From Gordionus sp. m RMFG-2023 (taxonomy: Eukaryota; Nematomorpha; Gordioida; Chordodea; Parachordodidae), in NCBI RefSeq assembly GCF_954871325.1, contig NC_088778.1, forward strand, positions 3,133,743-3,197,742: DNA of 64,000 nt. Direction: 5' to 3'. The notes beneath the pieces are model-generated. The model did not search any database, was not told the DNA's origin, and was given only the letters and a program-made list of their open reading frames with translations. Position numbers and translations under genes: made by a program. Below, piece by piece: positions 44,947 to 57,449 of the stretch. Each line of letters starts with the position of its first letter. The stretch's first letter is position 1.

Positions 44947-45148
44947 TAGTGTTGTTAAACGGTTTGTTTTGAACCGATTTTTAAAAATGGCTAACTCAAC
45001 ATTTTAGCCAAAAATATATTGCCTAAGCCTCGAGATTTTGCTAATAGGTGTCCAAACATACATTCATTCTACGAACAAAAGTCTTCAGGCTTCCGTATTA
45101 TTATTCTGGATGAAATATCGAGTCAGCTGTTTTTAAAAATCAACACTA
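44947..45148. mobile_element. hAT-like MITE, family A (with target duplication)
   Basis: From TAGTGTTGTTAAACGG to AATCAACACTA. The flanks ATATGTAG and ATATGTAT match at 7 of 8 bases, as an aged hAT target duplication. Core GCCTAAGCCTCGAGATTTTG. Confidence 0.75.
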
Positions 45149-45675
45149 ATATGTATTTAAAAAATGAAATTATTCCAACGTCCTTGACAAAAATTCAAAC
45201 ATATTCGCGTTCAACGTTCATCAAATTCGTAAATGCCTTCATTTTAATCTATATAAACACATAGGGCAAAATGAAAATATAATCCAAATTTAGCTCGTAT
45301 TATTTTTATCCGTGTTCCAATTTAATACTAGCCTCGATGCACCTAATTCTAGGGGTTTCAACCAATTTGTTTAAAATTAAAAGGGAAGAAAATTAAAATC
45401 TCCAAGCTTTCATCCTCTTATTTTTTTTATATAACTTCGTTTTGTGGATGCTTTTATCCAAGGCAATTCGAATTTAATAGGAGATGTATATGTATGTGTG
45501 AGATCAAGATACAATGGCCTAGATAGCGATACTCCGGTGGTAGATGCAAGTGTAATCGATAAGAATACTCCAGTGGGATATCAGAAATATAAATTAGATA
45601 AATAGAGATTGCATGTGTAAAAAAGTGGAGAGAGAGATATTAATAGGAGCCTTACCACCAGAAAAAAGGTGAAAG
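45149..45675. other. Intergenic with family E repeat
   Basis: The stretch from about 45480 shares AAGTGGAGAGAGAGATATT and GGAGCCTTACCACCAGAAAA with 26860. An internal near-repeat (GATACTCCGGTGGTAGATGC, GAATACTCCAGTGGGATATC) is also seen. No gene. Confidence 0.4.
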
Positions 45676-45836
45676 CTAAAAAGGAAAAAAATATATTTAA
45701 ATTCAAATTTAGGGTAGAAGTAGGCACTAATCAAAAAAATGAAGGCGTGCTAAAAAGGGAAAAAAATATTTAAATTCAAATTTAGGGTAGAAGTAGGCAC
45801 TAATCAAAAAAATGAATGTGTGCTAAAAAATATCTG
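45676..45836. repeat. Tandem 76-bp duplication
   Basis: TTAAATTCAAATTTAGGGTA, then GAAGTAGGCACTAATC, occurs twice head to tail with almost no difference. Confidence 0.8.
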
Positions 45837-46009
45837 ACAACAGCTGACTGATTATTTTAAATAAATTTTTCGATAATAAGTTTCGCTTAACTTTAAAAAA
45901 AATTGAAATGAGAGAAGAGAAGCGCAAGAAAGGAAACGAATCTAAAAAAATGGAAAATTCAAAATTTGTGTAAAATGAAGAGAATGCATTTTTCATCATA
46001 CCGTTCTTA

Positions 46010-46305
<296 letters not shown>

Positions 46306-46767
46306 AACGAAAGAGAAAGAAACTCTTTGTTTAACGTAAAATATATCTCTGGTTCAGTTTTGAATATGTAATTTTTAAGTATACGCCACTTTGCTTTCAA
46401 ATCATACCATATTAAAGGTCAGTTATACAAGCATGGCTTCCAATGACAGGGAATATGTAATCAAAGGTAGTAAATTATATAGCGCATATTTTCACAGGGT
46501 TATTTTAAAAAAAAATAAAATAATGGAGAAAATATTATTTTTTTAAAAATTAAAAGTAGAGGCCAAGGTGCCCCGTAAGGAGGCCAATAAGCCCCCCTTC
46601 GATTTATTTTTTTAATTTTAAAAATTAATATTAAATCGGTTATAATAAGGAATATAATTACTATTTTCGTTATATTTTTTTTAAATATATATTGTTCGAA
46701 AAAAAAAATGACAACCATGAATTTGGAAAAATAAGTTACCGTATTTAAAGTATAAAACTATGTGACA

Positions 46768-47024
46768 GAATTCTCTTCTTCTTCTCTTCTCTTCTTCTTC
46801 TCTTCTTCTTCTCTTCTCTTCTCTTCTCTCTTCTCTTCTTCTTCTCTTCTCTCTTCTCTTCTCTTCTCTTCTTCTCTTCTTCTTCTCTTCTCTTCTTCTT
46901 CTCTTCTTCTTCTTCTTCTTCTTCTCTTCTTCTTCTCTTCTCTTCTTCTTCTCTTCTCTCTCTCTTCTCTTCTCTTCTCTTCTCTTCGAGAGGAGAGGAG
47001 AGGCGAGAGGAGAGTCTTTTCTTT

Positions 47025-47065
<41 letters not shown>

Positions 47066-47066
47066 T

Positions 47067-47154
<88 letters not shown>

Positions 47155-47156
47155 AC
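46768..47156 (+). repeat. Compound CT-rich array with an inverted GA segment
   Basis: Interleaved TTCTTC and TTCTC units (46768-46987), then a short purine block GAGAGGAGAGGAGAGGCGAG (46988-47015) complementary to the preceding CTCTTCTC tract, then a TTTC array (47022-47154) with one break. The strand switch makes a potential hairpin. Confidence 0.9.
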
Positions 47157-47301
47157 ATTTAAAAATAACTTTTTATATCAGTTTATTTTTTATTCCATTA
47201 TTTATTACTTAATTATAGTATAAAAATATGACACGTACTTTTCCATATATTTGTAACAACTTACTTTTTTTTAAAAAAGAGAGGTTTTAACATGCCGTAC
47301 T

Positions 47302-47490
47302 CAGTGTTGTTAAACGGCTCGTTTTGAACCGATTTTTAAAAAATGGCGAACTCGATATATGAGCCGGAAAAATATTGCTTAAGCCTCAAGATTTCGATAA
47401 TATATTTCTAGACCTTTGTTCCTTCTACGAACAAAATCTTTAGGCTTTGCGTAATATTTTTCCTTTTCTGGATGAAGTATTGAGTTTGAT
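47302..47490. mobile_element. hAT-like MITE, family A
   Basis: Starts CAGTGTTGTTAAACGGCTCG, the canonical CAGTG start of a hAT end. Core CTTAAGCCTCAAGATTTCG and GTTCCTTCTACGAAC. The right end fades after GATGAAGTATTGAGT. Confidence 0.7.
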
Positions 47491-47513
47491 TATTTTTTTT
47501 TATACATAATTGT

Positions 47514-47673
47514 CAGAGTTGTTACGGGATCTAGATACTATCTAGATACAAAAATGTGGTGTCCGTATCTGTAATCTAGATGGATTTTTGATTAAAATAT
47601 CTGTATCTAGATACTATTTTAGACGATGTATCTGTATCTAGATCCATTTAAAAAGTATCTTTTAACAACTCTG
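47514..47673. mobile_element. hAT-like MITE, family F (GATCTAGATAC), copy 1
   Basis: A 160-bp element with ends CAGAGTTGTTACGGGATC and AAGTATCTTTTAACAACTCTG, rich in TATCTAGATAC palindromes. It is flanked by the perfect 8-bp duplication ATAATTGT (47506-47513 and 47674-47681). Confidence 0.9.
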
Positions 47674-47819
47674 ATAATTGTTATCGATATCTTATCTTAT
47701 TTTTCTTTTTTTTTACAATAAATTACAGCAAATCAAAAAAAACAATTTTATAAAGAAAAATTGTTATACAAAAATATATGTGGAAATGGTTTACAACAAA
47801 ATCGTACCCGCACCGCACC

Positions 47820-48310
47820 AACGACATTTATAATACCTAGACTGACGATTCATGCGTTAAAAGTGTACAATGCCAATCAGCTGGAGACGCTGTCTTGGTT
47901 ACACTAATCATCATTAAAATATTTTGAACGAGAGCCTAATTTATTCCTATATCCGATGCAAACTTTATTAAAGAATTACCGGATCATCGAGATAATAAGG
48001 AAAGCAAGTTATCAATTTAATAGTAGTTTTTTTAACATGAGAATAAATACCATATGTGTTACCAAAATGGCGGGTCCAGCTGATTTGTTTTTAACGACGC
48101 TTAAAAATGCATTTTAATGAAATGAATCGTCAGTCTAGGTATTATTATCAGAGTTGTTAAAGGATCTAGATATAAAAATGTGGTGTCTGTATTTGTATCT
48201 AGATAGATTTTTGATTAAAATATCTGTATCTAGATATTATCTTAGACGATGTATCTGTATCTAGATCCATTTAATATGTATCTTTTAACAAACTCTGAAT
48301 ATTATAAATC
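47820..48310. mobile_element. MITE, family D (copy 3), carrying a family F insertion
   Basis: Left end TTATAATACCTAGACTGACG, right end GAATCGTCAGTCTAGGTATT. The family F element at 48149-48297 lies inside the right terminal repeat, whose last bases (AAATCATTG) resume after it. So family D is older than this family F insertion. Confidence 0.75.
48149..48297. mobile_element. hAT-like MITE, family F, copy 2 (nested in family D)
   Basis: From CAGAGTTGTTAAAGGATC to AACAAACTCTG. The flanks ATTATTAT and AATATTAT match at 7 of 8. Confidence 0.85.
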
Positions 48311-48988
48311 ATTGACCCCCACACACACACACTGTAAAACGACTGCATAAAAAATATAATATTCATTAAAGTTAATTTTAAACCTGATACTATAATTACG
48401 TAGATAAATAAATAGTTATTTTGCTTAGTATATATTTTTTTATATATATTAATAGATAAATATTTAATTTATTTTATTTCTTTTGATTATCTATTTGCTT
48501 TTCTTCTTATTAATTTCTTCTTTTTTTCTAGAGGATAAAAAAGCTTGAAGATTTTAATTTTCTTCCCTTTTAATTTTAAGCAAAAAGTAATTAATATATA
48601 TATATTTTTTGTTTAAAAAAAATAATTAAAAGAAATTAAAAGAAATTAAAAGAATTAGTTCAATTTTCAATCTATATATAAAAGTAATAAAAAAAATAAG
48701 TAACATAATTAGGTTTATTTATATATTAAGCTAAATATTTATATTATTAGGATTATAATTAACATGGAAAAAAATAAATAATATAAATAATTAATTGTAT
48801 ATGTAAGTAATTACAATTAATAAAAATGTCAAATTATTTGTTAATATAATGTGTTATTTTAAGTTTTTAAAGTTTCCAAAAAATAATTTAAAATTTTTTT
48901 TTTAAAAATTTGGGTAGTTTTACCAACCCAAACAAACCCATAAAAAAAATTGTGAAAAAAATTGATTAGAATAAGTAATAATAATAAT
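48311..48988. other. AT-rich, nothing recognised
   Basis: Includes a short CA repeat (48321-48332) and long A/T runs. No gene. Confidence 0.4.
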
Positions 48989-49148
48989 CAGAGTTGTTAA
49001 AGGATCAAGATACAAGTATCTAGATCCTGTATCTAGATATAAAAATGTGGTTAGATAGATTTTTGAATAAAATATCTGTATCTAGATATTATTTTAGACG
49101 ATGTATCTGTATCTAGATCCATTTAAAAAGTATCTTTTAACAACTCTG
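48989..49148. mobile_element. hAT-like MITE, family F, copy 3
   Basis: From CAGAGTTGTTAAAGGATC to AACAACTCTG, with perfect 8-bp flanking repeats ATAATAAT (48981-48988 and 49149-49156). Confidence 0.85.
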
Positions 49149-49412
49149 ATAATAATGATATGTTATGTAATGTTTATTTTTCGATTTAAAGTTTAGAACA
49201 GAAACTGACAGCAACTGCGATACTTTATTATAAAAAAAATTCACATTTTTTAATAAGGCTTAATTATAATAATTATTTGTGGTTATAATAGCCACATTTT
49301 TTCTGCTATGTAACGATAAAAGTAACGAGTTATCAAATTGCTTTTTTTATGATATGGAATATTTATAAGTATTACATATATAAATATCTCTCTCAATAAA
49401 TATATTTTTGAA

Positions 49413-49567
49413 ACTCAATATTTAATCCAAAAAAATTTTATATTGCCTAAGCCTCGAAATTTCACTAATTAAATGTCTAGAGCCTTTGTGCCGTCTATAA
49501 GCAAAATCTTCAGGCTTGCGTAATACTATTCTGGATAAAATATTGAGGAGCCGTTTAACGACACTAC
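49413..49567. mobile_element. hAT-like MITE, family A (left end lost)
   Basis: Starts in the arm (ACTCAATATTTAATCC), has the core GCCTAAGCCTCGAAATTTC and AGCAAAATCTTCAGGCTTG, and ends GAGCCGTTTAACGACACTAC. Confidence 0.7.
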
Positions 49568-50587
49568 TTTGAAATTGAACTTATTTTAAAGACAACATTA
49601 TTAGATTTGTCAGTTTAAGGTTCAGAATTGCAAAAAAAATTACTGTTTATTAAAATATGAATGTCGCATTTACACCAAACTCACCCGTGGTACGTTGGCA
49701 GTTCGAGGAAGCTTGTTCTTGGGTGAAAAACTAGATCGCGCCATTTGAACATCAATGAAGAAAAATAGTGTATTTATCAAAGTTCCAAATAAAAATATAT
49801 ATGGTCTAAATTTTTAATCAAAAAACTAAATGCGTGATATTTTTGTTTTATCAGTGCAAACAATTATTTCTTTAAATCTAATTTGAATTTTAATTAAAAT
49901 TCCTTTGATTAAAAATTTTGTTAAATCGCAAAAATTTATTTTGTATTTAAAATATAAAAAATAAATATAAATAGTATAAATTTGAAAAATGTAATTTGTA
50001 GCTATGATTAGATACTTTTTAAAGGGGGTTAACTTGTGATTGTAACTTTTTATCAAAACTGACAATAATGTTTTTAATCTGATAATTATAAGTGGAAATG
50101 ATTATAAGGAAATATTGCTTAATATTCGCAATAATTAATATGGTCACGATTTTGATTTGTCCACGCAATGTCATTAGTAACGATAACCAGTTACTTTTCT
50201 AGGATGTAACTTGTAACTGTAACTTTTTAGAGAGACTGATAATAATGTTTTTAATTGATAAATTATAAGATGAAATAGTTATTAATATAAAAGGTAAAAT
50301 AAATAAAAGGTTGCTTAAAATTAATATAAGCAATAATATAAGTTTACGATTGATTCAAAAAAAAAATATAATTTTAAAATTGGAATTCTTTTGTTCCTAA
50401 AGAATTTTACTCTGGAATCACGAAACAAAATATAATATTAAAAAAAATTAAAAAAATTAGTTCATTTAGGAATAATTAAAATATAATAATAATTTATGAA
50501 ATAACATTTTAAAAGTATATAAAATATAAATCAAAATTGGGTTGAATTGAAGTTAATTACTTTACTTTTACTCAAGAATCAGCTTCT
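49568..50587. other. Intergenic, nothing recognised
   Basis: A near-repeat of AACTTGTNATTGTAACTTTT occurs at about 50030 and 50209 with GACAATAATGTTTTTAAT following, perhaps an old duplication of about 180 bp. No gene. Confidence 0.4.
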
Positions 50588-50692
50588 TCTCTCTTCTCTT
50601 TCTCTTCTCTTCTCTCTCTCTTCTCTTCTCTTCTCTTCTCTCTCTCTTCTCTTCCTCTCTCTCTTCTCTTCTCTTCTCTTCTCTTCTCTATG
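50588..50692 (+). repeat. CTCTT-type array, about 105 bp
   Basis: TCTTC and TCTC units, as in the array at 46768. Confidence 0.9.
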
Positions 50693-51314
50693 ATATTAGC
50701 GCTTATAAGGCCAATAAGGTGGTTCTCAAATAGATATCTTTCAACTAAAATATAAATTAAACTAAAATTTCACTTCATTTTTATTTTAAACAAATATTAA
50801 ATTTTGACGTTTTAACATTTTAGAATTTTTATTTTAAAAAATATAAATAAATAATTAATACAATATTTAGACATTTATTACATTTTGATATAATATAATT
50901 CTTGGTATCATTTAAAACAATATTACAATATTCCTCTAAGATTTAACCAAAAAAAATATTCATTGAAGATTTTTTTTTTTTGCTGCTAAATTATTCGAGT
51001 AAAAATAATCTTGAAGATCTAACAAAATCACTAAACATTTAAATTATAAAAAGATTTTTCATCCTTTTTAAGAGCATTTTAAAACCGTGAAAAAAAAACA
51101 ACACAGTTTGTTTTTAATAATCTTTTGATCATCTGAAAGAGAGGCCTTTTAAATTATATTATTTTTGAAAAGAGGGGTTCAGAGATTCAGTCTAGAATTA
51201 CTAACAGATTTCTTTTTAGTTTATTTTTGATACTTTTCAAATATAAACTATCCGCTCAGAAAATCATATAAACCCCCCAATTTTCTTCAAACTAAATCCA
51301 ATATGGTCAGAGTC

Positions 51315-51450
51315 CCACAAGCCCGAACCGGTATCCGGCCCGAACATACCGGCCCGAACCGGTATCCGGCCCGAACCGGTATCCGGCCCTAAAAGAACGA
51401 ATAAACCCGAGTCGGGTTTAACCCGAGTAAACAATCCGGGCCGGGCGTTA
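51315..51450. repeat. CCGGGCC-rich repeat with tandem units, family C
   Basis: CCCGAACCGGTATCCGGCC is repeated three times in a row (51343-51389), followed by CCGAGTCGGGTTTAACCCGA and CCGGGCCGGGCG. Related to other family C elements. Confidence 0.6.
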
Positions 51451-52499
51451 ATAAAATTTGCTATAAGATCAAATATTAGAAACGGCAGAATTTTTTTTTA
51501 TTTAATTTAAAATTTTATTTCGTATTTTTTTATTTTTACCTGTCTGTCTATTAGTTGGTTATTTTAAAAATATATAATAAATATTATTTGTACCTTATAT
51601 TTTAAATACAAAAAAATACAAAAATATAATAATTAAAAAATAACAATATTATTTATTTATTTATTAAATATATTTTATTATAAAAATTAATGGATCAATT
51701 TTTTGTAATACATATACATACATAATAGAAAATTAAATGTACCTATAAAATTAAATATATATATTTAAAAATAATATTATTTTTAAAAAAATATAGTATA
51801 TATTGTCCATTAGTATAATATAATATAAATAAAAGGGAGTTTTATTGGTTTTATTATATTTATTTTTTTATAAAATATAAAAAACTTGAAATATATACCT
51901 TTTGTCATATTTTTTTTAAAATAAAACAAATAAAAAACAATTGGACGTTTTTTAAAAAAAAATTATATTACAAAATAAATTGATTTATTAAACGAATAAT
52001 TAAAAAATCAATACGCTAAACGCGCAAGGAGTACAAAAATATTTAAAACGATTTTATTGGATTCATTTCCGATACTTCTAAATCGAACAATTATCATTCA
52101 TTATTCGGATAGATTAGAATCCCTTACTATAATCCCTTCATTCTCATTAATAAACACGCTATCGAGGTATTATATCAATATTATACTAAATAAATATGTA
52201 AATTTGTATTGTTTAAAAAACATTAAAAATACTAAAATTCCAAAGATAATAACTTACAATTTTAAGGCTGATATAAAAATAAAGACATGTCCTAAATATA
52301 ATTCTTAGAAAATTTTAAAACTTTTCGAAATTTTTTTTAAAATAAGGTTTTGGACATAGCAAATAGCATAAGCCTCATTACAATTTTTTTTTTTTTTACA
52401 ATTGAGAAATAAGGAAGGGAAAGAAATGTATTTTCTAAGCCAAAGAAGAGTATATAATAAATTTGATTCAGAGACCTGTAAAAGTCGGTCTCAGTCATC
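51451..52499. other. AT-rich, nothing firm
   Basis: Long A/T stretches. A minus-strand segment at about 52080-52160 (after an acceptor-like CTCGATAG, reading VFINENEGIIVRDSNLSE to a stop) could be a terminal exon, but there is no other support. Confidence 0.3.
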
Positions 52500-52501
52500 A
52501 A

Positions 52502-52533
<32 letters not shown>

Positions 52534-52626
52534 AGAGAAGAGAAGAGAAGAGAACATAACATACAACCGCTCAGACCTGTAAGAATCAGTCTCGGTCAGC
52601 ACACATCATACAACCGCTCAGACCTG
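52500..52626 (+). repeat. AAAG/AAGAG array and short tandem repeat
   Basis: (AAAG)n then (AAGAG)n at 52500-52554, followed by two copies of CATACAACCGCTCAGACCTG (52559-52624). A related GAGACCTGTAAAAGTC precedes the array. Confidence 0.8.
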
Positions 52627-54477
52627 TAAAAAATCTAAATAAATACGCGGGATGGAGAAAAATTAAATTATAAAATAGTGTTTAATGCGTCCCTAAGAAA
52701 TGAATAATTTCAAAAAAATTTTTGAAGGGTCTTTATGAGATAAAAAAAATTAATAATCTGGTTAATACGATTTTTGAAGGATTTGTCACCACGCCTACCT
52801 CAATCTATGGGGAAATAATGTGAGATAAAGGGTGTCAATCTTAACTAGTGTTGTTATAAAAACGATTTTTAATAACGGCCCGATTTGAGAACGATAATCT
52901 TTAACATATACGCAGGTTATCTCGCGAATGTCTTATTATAACCCATTTGACAAGATAATAATTCATGTTTAATATTACATACGATTACATATATATATAG
53001 AAATGAATAAAAAATGGTATATAATTAATTAAATTTAGTTAGAGGGCTTAAATCAATATTAAGATTATTGTAATAACTTCCAAATGTATTATTTTTTAGG
53101 ATGGTATTGTTATGTTTTTTATTTTTAACACATACTTATTATAAATGCCTTTGAATTACCATAAATTTTACATTTTATTTTTTTGACTAAACGTGAATGA
53201 TGGCGAAATCTTTATAAAATAAAGTTACTTGAGGTCTTAGATTTGCTCATATTCCGCAAAATGAATATAAACATCATCGGCAAAGGTTTTTAAAAGTTAT
53301 CTCGCGGAATACAATAACGGAGGCGTAACGCAATAATTTTGGGCGTTGGACCCCTATCCATAATTTGTCGGCGTATCCAGGATTTTATTTCTGGTTTAAA
53401 TACGCCAACGGACCCTCTATCCATCGTTATGCGGCGAATGTGTTTATCCGTTATCGCCTTTGGACAGTTATTACTGTTTTCTTAAAGTGAGAAACCTTCA
53501 TATACCCTCAAAATGTCAGTTAGAGCGTGCATAGGGGAACTGCAAATTTTAGAATACTCCCCCCCCCCCCCTTCCCCCACTTAAAGAATTTCCAATTTTT
53601 TTTTATAGATATAAATGAGCCAACCCACTCATTCCCTCATTTAAAAAAAAGAGAGGGACACTTATATTCTCTCGAATAAGGTTATATTGACATTTAACTG
53701 AAAATGGGCATGACTGGCATTAAAAATTTTTTTTACAACATATGGGAAATGGAATATATAAGAGAATATCTATGTGATGTATCATTAATTTTAGTAGGTC
53801 TTACAAATCATAAAAGAATTAAATCAATCAAAAGTTAACATTAATATTTCTAAGTTTTATAGGGTATGGTGAAGTTAACATAAGTCTTAAAAACGAATTT
53901 AGTTTCAGATTTTTTTTAAAAAAAGTCATATGTTCACAAGAACCAATAATTCCTAGTAAAGATAATAAATTTTATTTTAAAAAAATTAGGAAAAAATAAA
54001 AAGAAAAGGAGATTGAAAAATTAAACAGAAGAATTGTTAAAAATAATATTAATTTTAAAAAAGAATTTTTTAAAAATTTTTTATAATACAAAGGCATCAA
54101 CTTATTTCACTTTCTGTTTTAAGCTTAGATTTTTCGATTTTCAAAATTAAGGAATTAATGATAAATGGAAAAGTTTTGTTTTATATTAAATGATTTATAT
54201 AAGAAGAAGAATATTAAAAAAAAATCCAATATATGTAGTACGTAATTAAAAATATATGTTTTTTTTGATTATTAGGTTATAAAAGAAATTCTTAAACGAA
54301 TTCTTATTCTTTGTGCAAATCGATTTATTTAAAAATTTTAAAAAAACAAAAAAAACAGTTTTTTATATTGGTTTAATAATCGAGTTTTTGAATTCACGGA
54401 ATGTTTTACAGATATCTTAGACTTTTAGGGTGATTAGAAATTTAGTTTCTTTTTAAAAAAAAATATATATTACAGCG
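52627..54477. other. Intergenic, nothing recognised
   Basis: A G/C-richer patch at 53290-53480 contains imperfect direct repeats (GGACCCCTATCCATAAT, GGACCCTCTATCCATCG) and TTATCTCGCG motifs shared with 52918. It may be part of an old DNA element starting near 52850 (GTGTTGTTATAAAAACG). A C-run lies at 53561. No gene. Confidence 0.35.
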
Positions 54478-54624
54478 TAGTGTTTGTTAAAACGGCTTCG
54501 TTTTCTAGACATTTCGTGAGATTTCGCTAATAGATGTCTAGATTCTTCTATGAACAAAATCTACAGAACTTTTGCATAATATTTTTCTGGATAAAGTGTT
54601 GAGTTACGCCGTTTAACAATACTA
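54478..54624. mobile_element. hAT-like MITE, family A (with target duplication)
   Basis: From TAGTGTTTGTTAAAACGGC to CCGTTTAACAATACT. The flanks ATTACAGC and ATTACAGT match at 7 of 8. Confidence 0.7.
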
Positions 54625-54921
54625 TTACAGTTGTTGTGCAGATTTAATTTAAAAACAGTTCCATATTTTTTTTTTAAAATTTACTTTTGTAAATAAAATT
54701 ATTTATTAACTTGTACAAAAAAAATTGATAAAGAATATATCGGCCATAGATTAACTCCCCAAGTTATCACTATGACAAATTCACCAAAACCCCACCCCCC
54801 TTTATTTTAGGGGCGATGTAGCATACTCCTCAAATTACCTTAGCGAGGAATGGATACACCCCATAAGATATACCCCTTATATCATTTTGATCCACTTTCC
54901 TCCTTGTTTAACTTTGGTTTA

Positions 54922-55106
54922 CTGTTGTTAAGCGGCTCGTTTTGAGCCGTTTTTTAAAAATGGCTAACTCAATACTTGATCCAGAAAAAATATTACCCAA
55001 TTTGCTCATAGAAGGAACAGAGGTCTAGGACATGTATTATCGAAATCTTGAGGCTTAGGCAGTATTTTTCTGGCGAAAATATTGAGTTTTAAGAACACTT
55101 ACTTTG
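54922..55106. mobile_element. hAT-like MITE, family A
   Basis: ACTGTTGTTAAGCGGCTCG start, TGGCTAACTCAATACTTGA arm, core GAACAGAGGTCTAGGACATG, right arm GGCGAAAATATTGAGTT. The last bases are degraded. Confidence 0.65.
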
Positions 55107-55128
55107 GTTATTGGAGTTATGTTTTTAA

Positions 55129-55284
55129 CGGAGTTGTTAAAGGATCTAGATCCTCTGTATCTAGATTTAAAAATGTGGTATCTGTATCTAGATAGATTTT
55201 TGATTAAAATATTTGTATCTAGATATTATTTTAGACGATGTATCTGTATCTAGATCCATTTAAAAAGTATCTTTAACAACTTTG
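55129..55284. mobile_element. hAT-like MITE, family F, copy 4
   Basis: From CGGAGTTGTTAAAGGATC to TTTAACAACTTTG with perfect 8-bp flanks GTTTTTAA (55121-55128 and 55285-55292). The outermost bases have mutated (CGGAG, CTTTG). Confidence 0.85.
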
Positions 55285-55292
55285 GTTTTTAA

Positions 55293-57193
55293 GTCAAATA
55301 ATAGTATATTTTCAAAAATATAAATTAATAAATTTGGGGAAAAAAAAAATGTTTTAAAATTATATCTGAACGAACACTGTACAATAATTAATTTTTAAAT
55401 AACTGTGTGTTTTGTTTAAGCAAGGATATTGGCAAAATTTAATTTCAAAAATATCAAATGCATATAAAGAAACGCGGAGAAAGGGGCCTGGAGGGAGCGG
55501 GAGAGAGTAACCAATAATTTTTTTTACTTATGGTATCAACGAGTAGAGGAGAAATTCTTTCCTAAAAATGATGCGGAAATTACTTTCTCTCACAAACTCG
55601 GACATAGTTTAATTTTAAAATATCCATTATGGAATATAATATTTTATATAAATTTTTTTTTTTTTACAAATAAGATTAAAAATTTTGATTTAGAAATATT
55701 TAAGAAATATGCATACCACATGAATTAAGTATTGTGTTAGCCAGGACCAGTCTTAAGGGGCTGATTTGGACCCACCCTTTCCAAACTCTTACAAATAATA
55801 ATAATATACAATAGAAATTTTTTTTAGATAAATTGTTGTATATAAAAGAATGACTAATTTATAAAATATTTCGCTCATATTTTTTTTAATTAAAATTCTC
55901 ACAGCGTATTTTTTTGTAACTCTGCTAAATACCATCCGTGGGGTTGACAGCTGTCAGAATAGCCAGATCTATCCTTTTAAATCAATCGTTTCCAAAACAA
56001 AGTTTTGTTTTTCATGATAATATTTTTTTTTCGTTAATTTTGACTTTTTACGTTCAATTTTTTTCCTACGTAACCGAAATATAACATTACAAATCAAAAC
56101 ATATTATAAAAAAAGTCACATTTTCGACTCTTATAAAAAATATATATATAAATCAATTAATTAAAGAAGATAGTCTTACCTATTGTTTTACCTGTAATTT
56201 TACATGTAATTTTACCTTACATTGTAGGTATAATAATAATAAATAATAATATTATTTAGACGCGTTACAAATGGGTTATTTTTATTTTTTGTGAGGTCGT
56301 AAACAAATAAAGTTTATAAAATTATTATTTACTATTACAATAAATAGCAAATGAACAATTTAATTTTTATAGTAAAACCAGGTGGTAAAAAATAAATAAT
56401 ATAAATAAAAATATTACTTTTTAAAAAAAAATAATATAAGGTAAGGTAAGGGTTGGTAGGTAAGAAAGAATCATAAAATATAATGTAATTAAGTTGTCTT
56501 TCTTTAAGAAATAAAAAATATAAAGTAATATATATATATATACCTCCGGAATTAAGATATTATTTTAAACAATTAATAATGAAGGCAATTAAATTTAAAT
56601 TCGATTAATTTTCTGAGGAAAAAAAACAAAAATAAAAAACAAATTATGATATAAAAAACAATCTAGATTTTTTTCAATTATATATTATATACAAATTGTC
56701 TAACTAAGATTTAAAAAATTTTTTTTTTTGTAATGTTTTTTTAATTATTACTTATTATCTTTTTTTTACATATGTTCCGCGTGGAGTTGCGGGAAACTTC
56801 CCCCTATCCCCCCCCCAAAAAATAACGAATTTAATAAATCTTTTTTAGAATAGATAATAATCAACTATGCGCGTGCGCAGGAATTCGCTGCCAGGTGGGG
56901 TGTGGGTGAGTGTGAGGATAATTAAATTTATTTATATTAAAAATTTTTTTATTCTAGGAGTCATTTAAAGAATAACTTAAGTTTTCAGTATCCAATAAGG
57001 GGGGGGGGGAGGAGGGGGCAAAGAGATTTATTCTAGAGTATTCTTAGACTGATTCTATATTGATTATTGGAACGATGGACTTTGCCTTGCTGCGAGTCGA
57101 GGTAGATAATTACTAAATTCGCAGAGCTCTGTAACTATATTTGCCCTGATTTACTTAAGTTTCCAATATAATGCTTTTAGCTATTCTCATCAT
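55293..57193. other. Intergenic, nothing recognised
   Basis: AT-rich, with a G-run near 57001 and a C-run near 56805. A short array of related TTTACCTGTAATTTTACATG units is at 56190-56225. No gene. Confidence 0.35.
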
Positions 57194-57449
57194 TAGTGTT
57201 GTAGATGGAACAAAGGTTTGGACACCTATTAGCGAAATCTCGAGGCTTAGGCAACATTTTTCTGGCTAAAATATTGAGTTAACCGTTTTTAATAATCGGC
57301 TCAAAACCGTTTTTAAAAACCGGCTCAAAACCGTTTTTAAAAACCGACTCAAAACCGTTTTTAAAACCGGCTCAAAACCGTTTTTAAAAACCGGCTCAAA
57401 ACCGTTTTTAAAAATCGGCTCAAAACGAGCGCCGTTTTAGCAACACTAA
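57194..57449. mobile_element. hAT-like MITE, family A, with expanded right arm
   Basis: Starts TAGTGTTGTAGATGG, core TATTAGCGAAATCTCGAGGC, ends GCAACACTA. The right arm segment CGGCTCAAAACCGTTTTTAA has been tandemly multiplied (57279-57430). Confidence 0.75.
57279..57430. repeat. About 24-bp tandem repeat x 6 inside a MITE arm
   Basis: Six copies of AACCGTTTTTAAAAACCGGC plus TCAA. The unit is itself nearly palindromic (CCGTTTTTAAAAACCGG). It is part of the family A right arm, so it arose by expansion within the element. Confidence 0.85.

Noticed and set aside
52402-52629. 75-codon frame rich in Lys/Arg/Glu
   Set aside because: Its middle is the AAAG/AAGAG microsatellite and the ends show no splice or family support.
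57279-57430. CRISPR-like regular repeats
   Set aside because: Units are directly adjacent without spacers and lie in a MITE arm of an animal genome.
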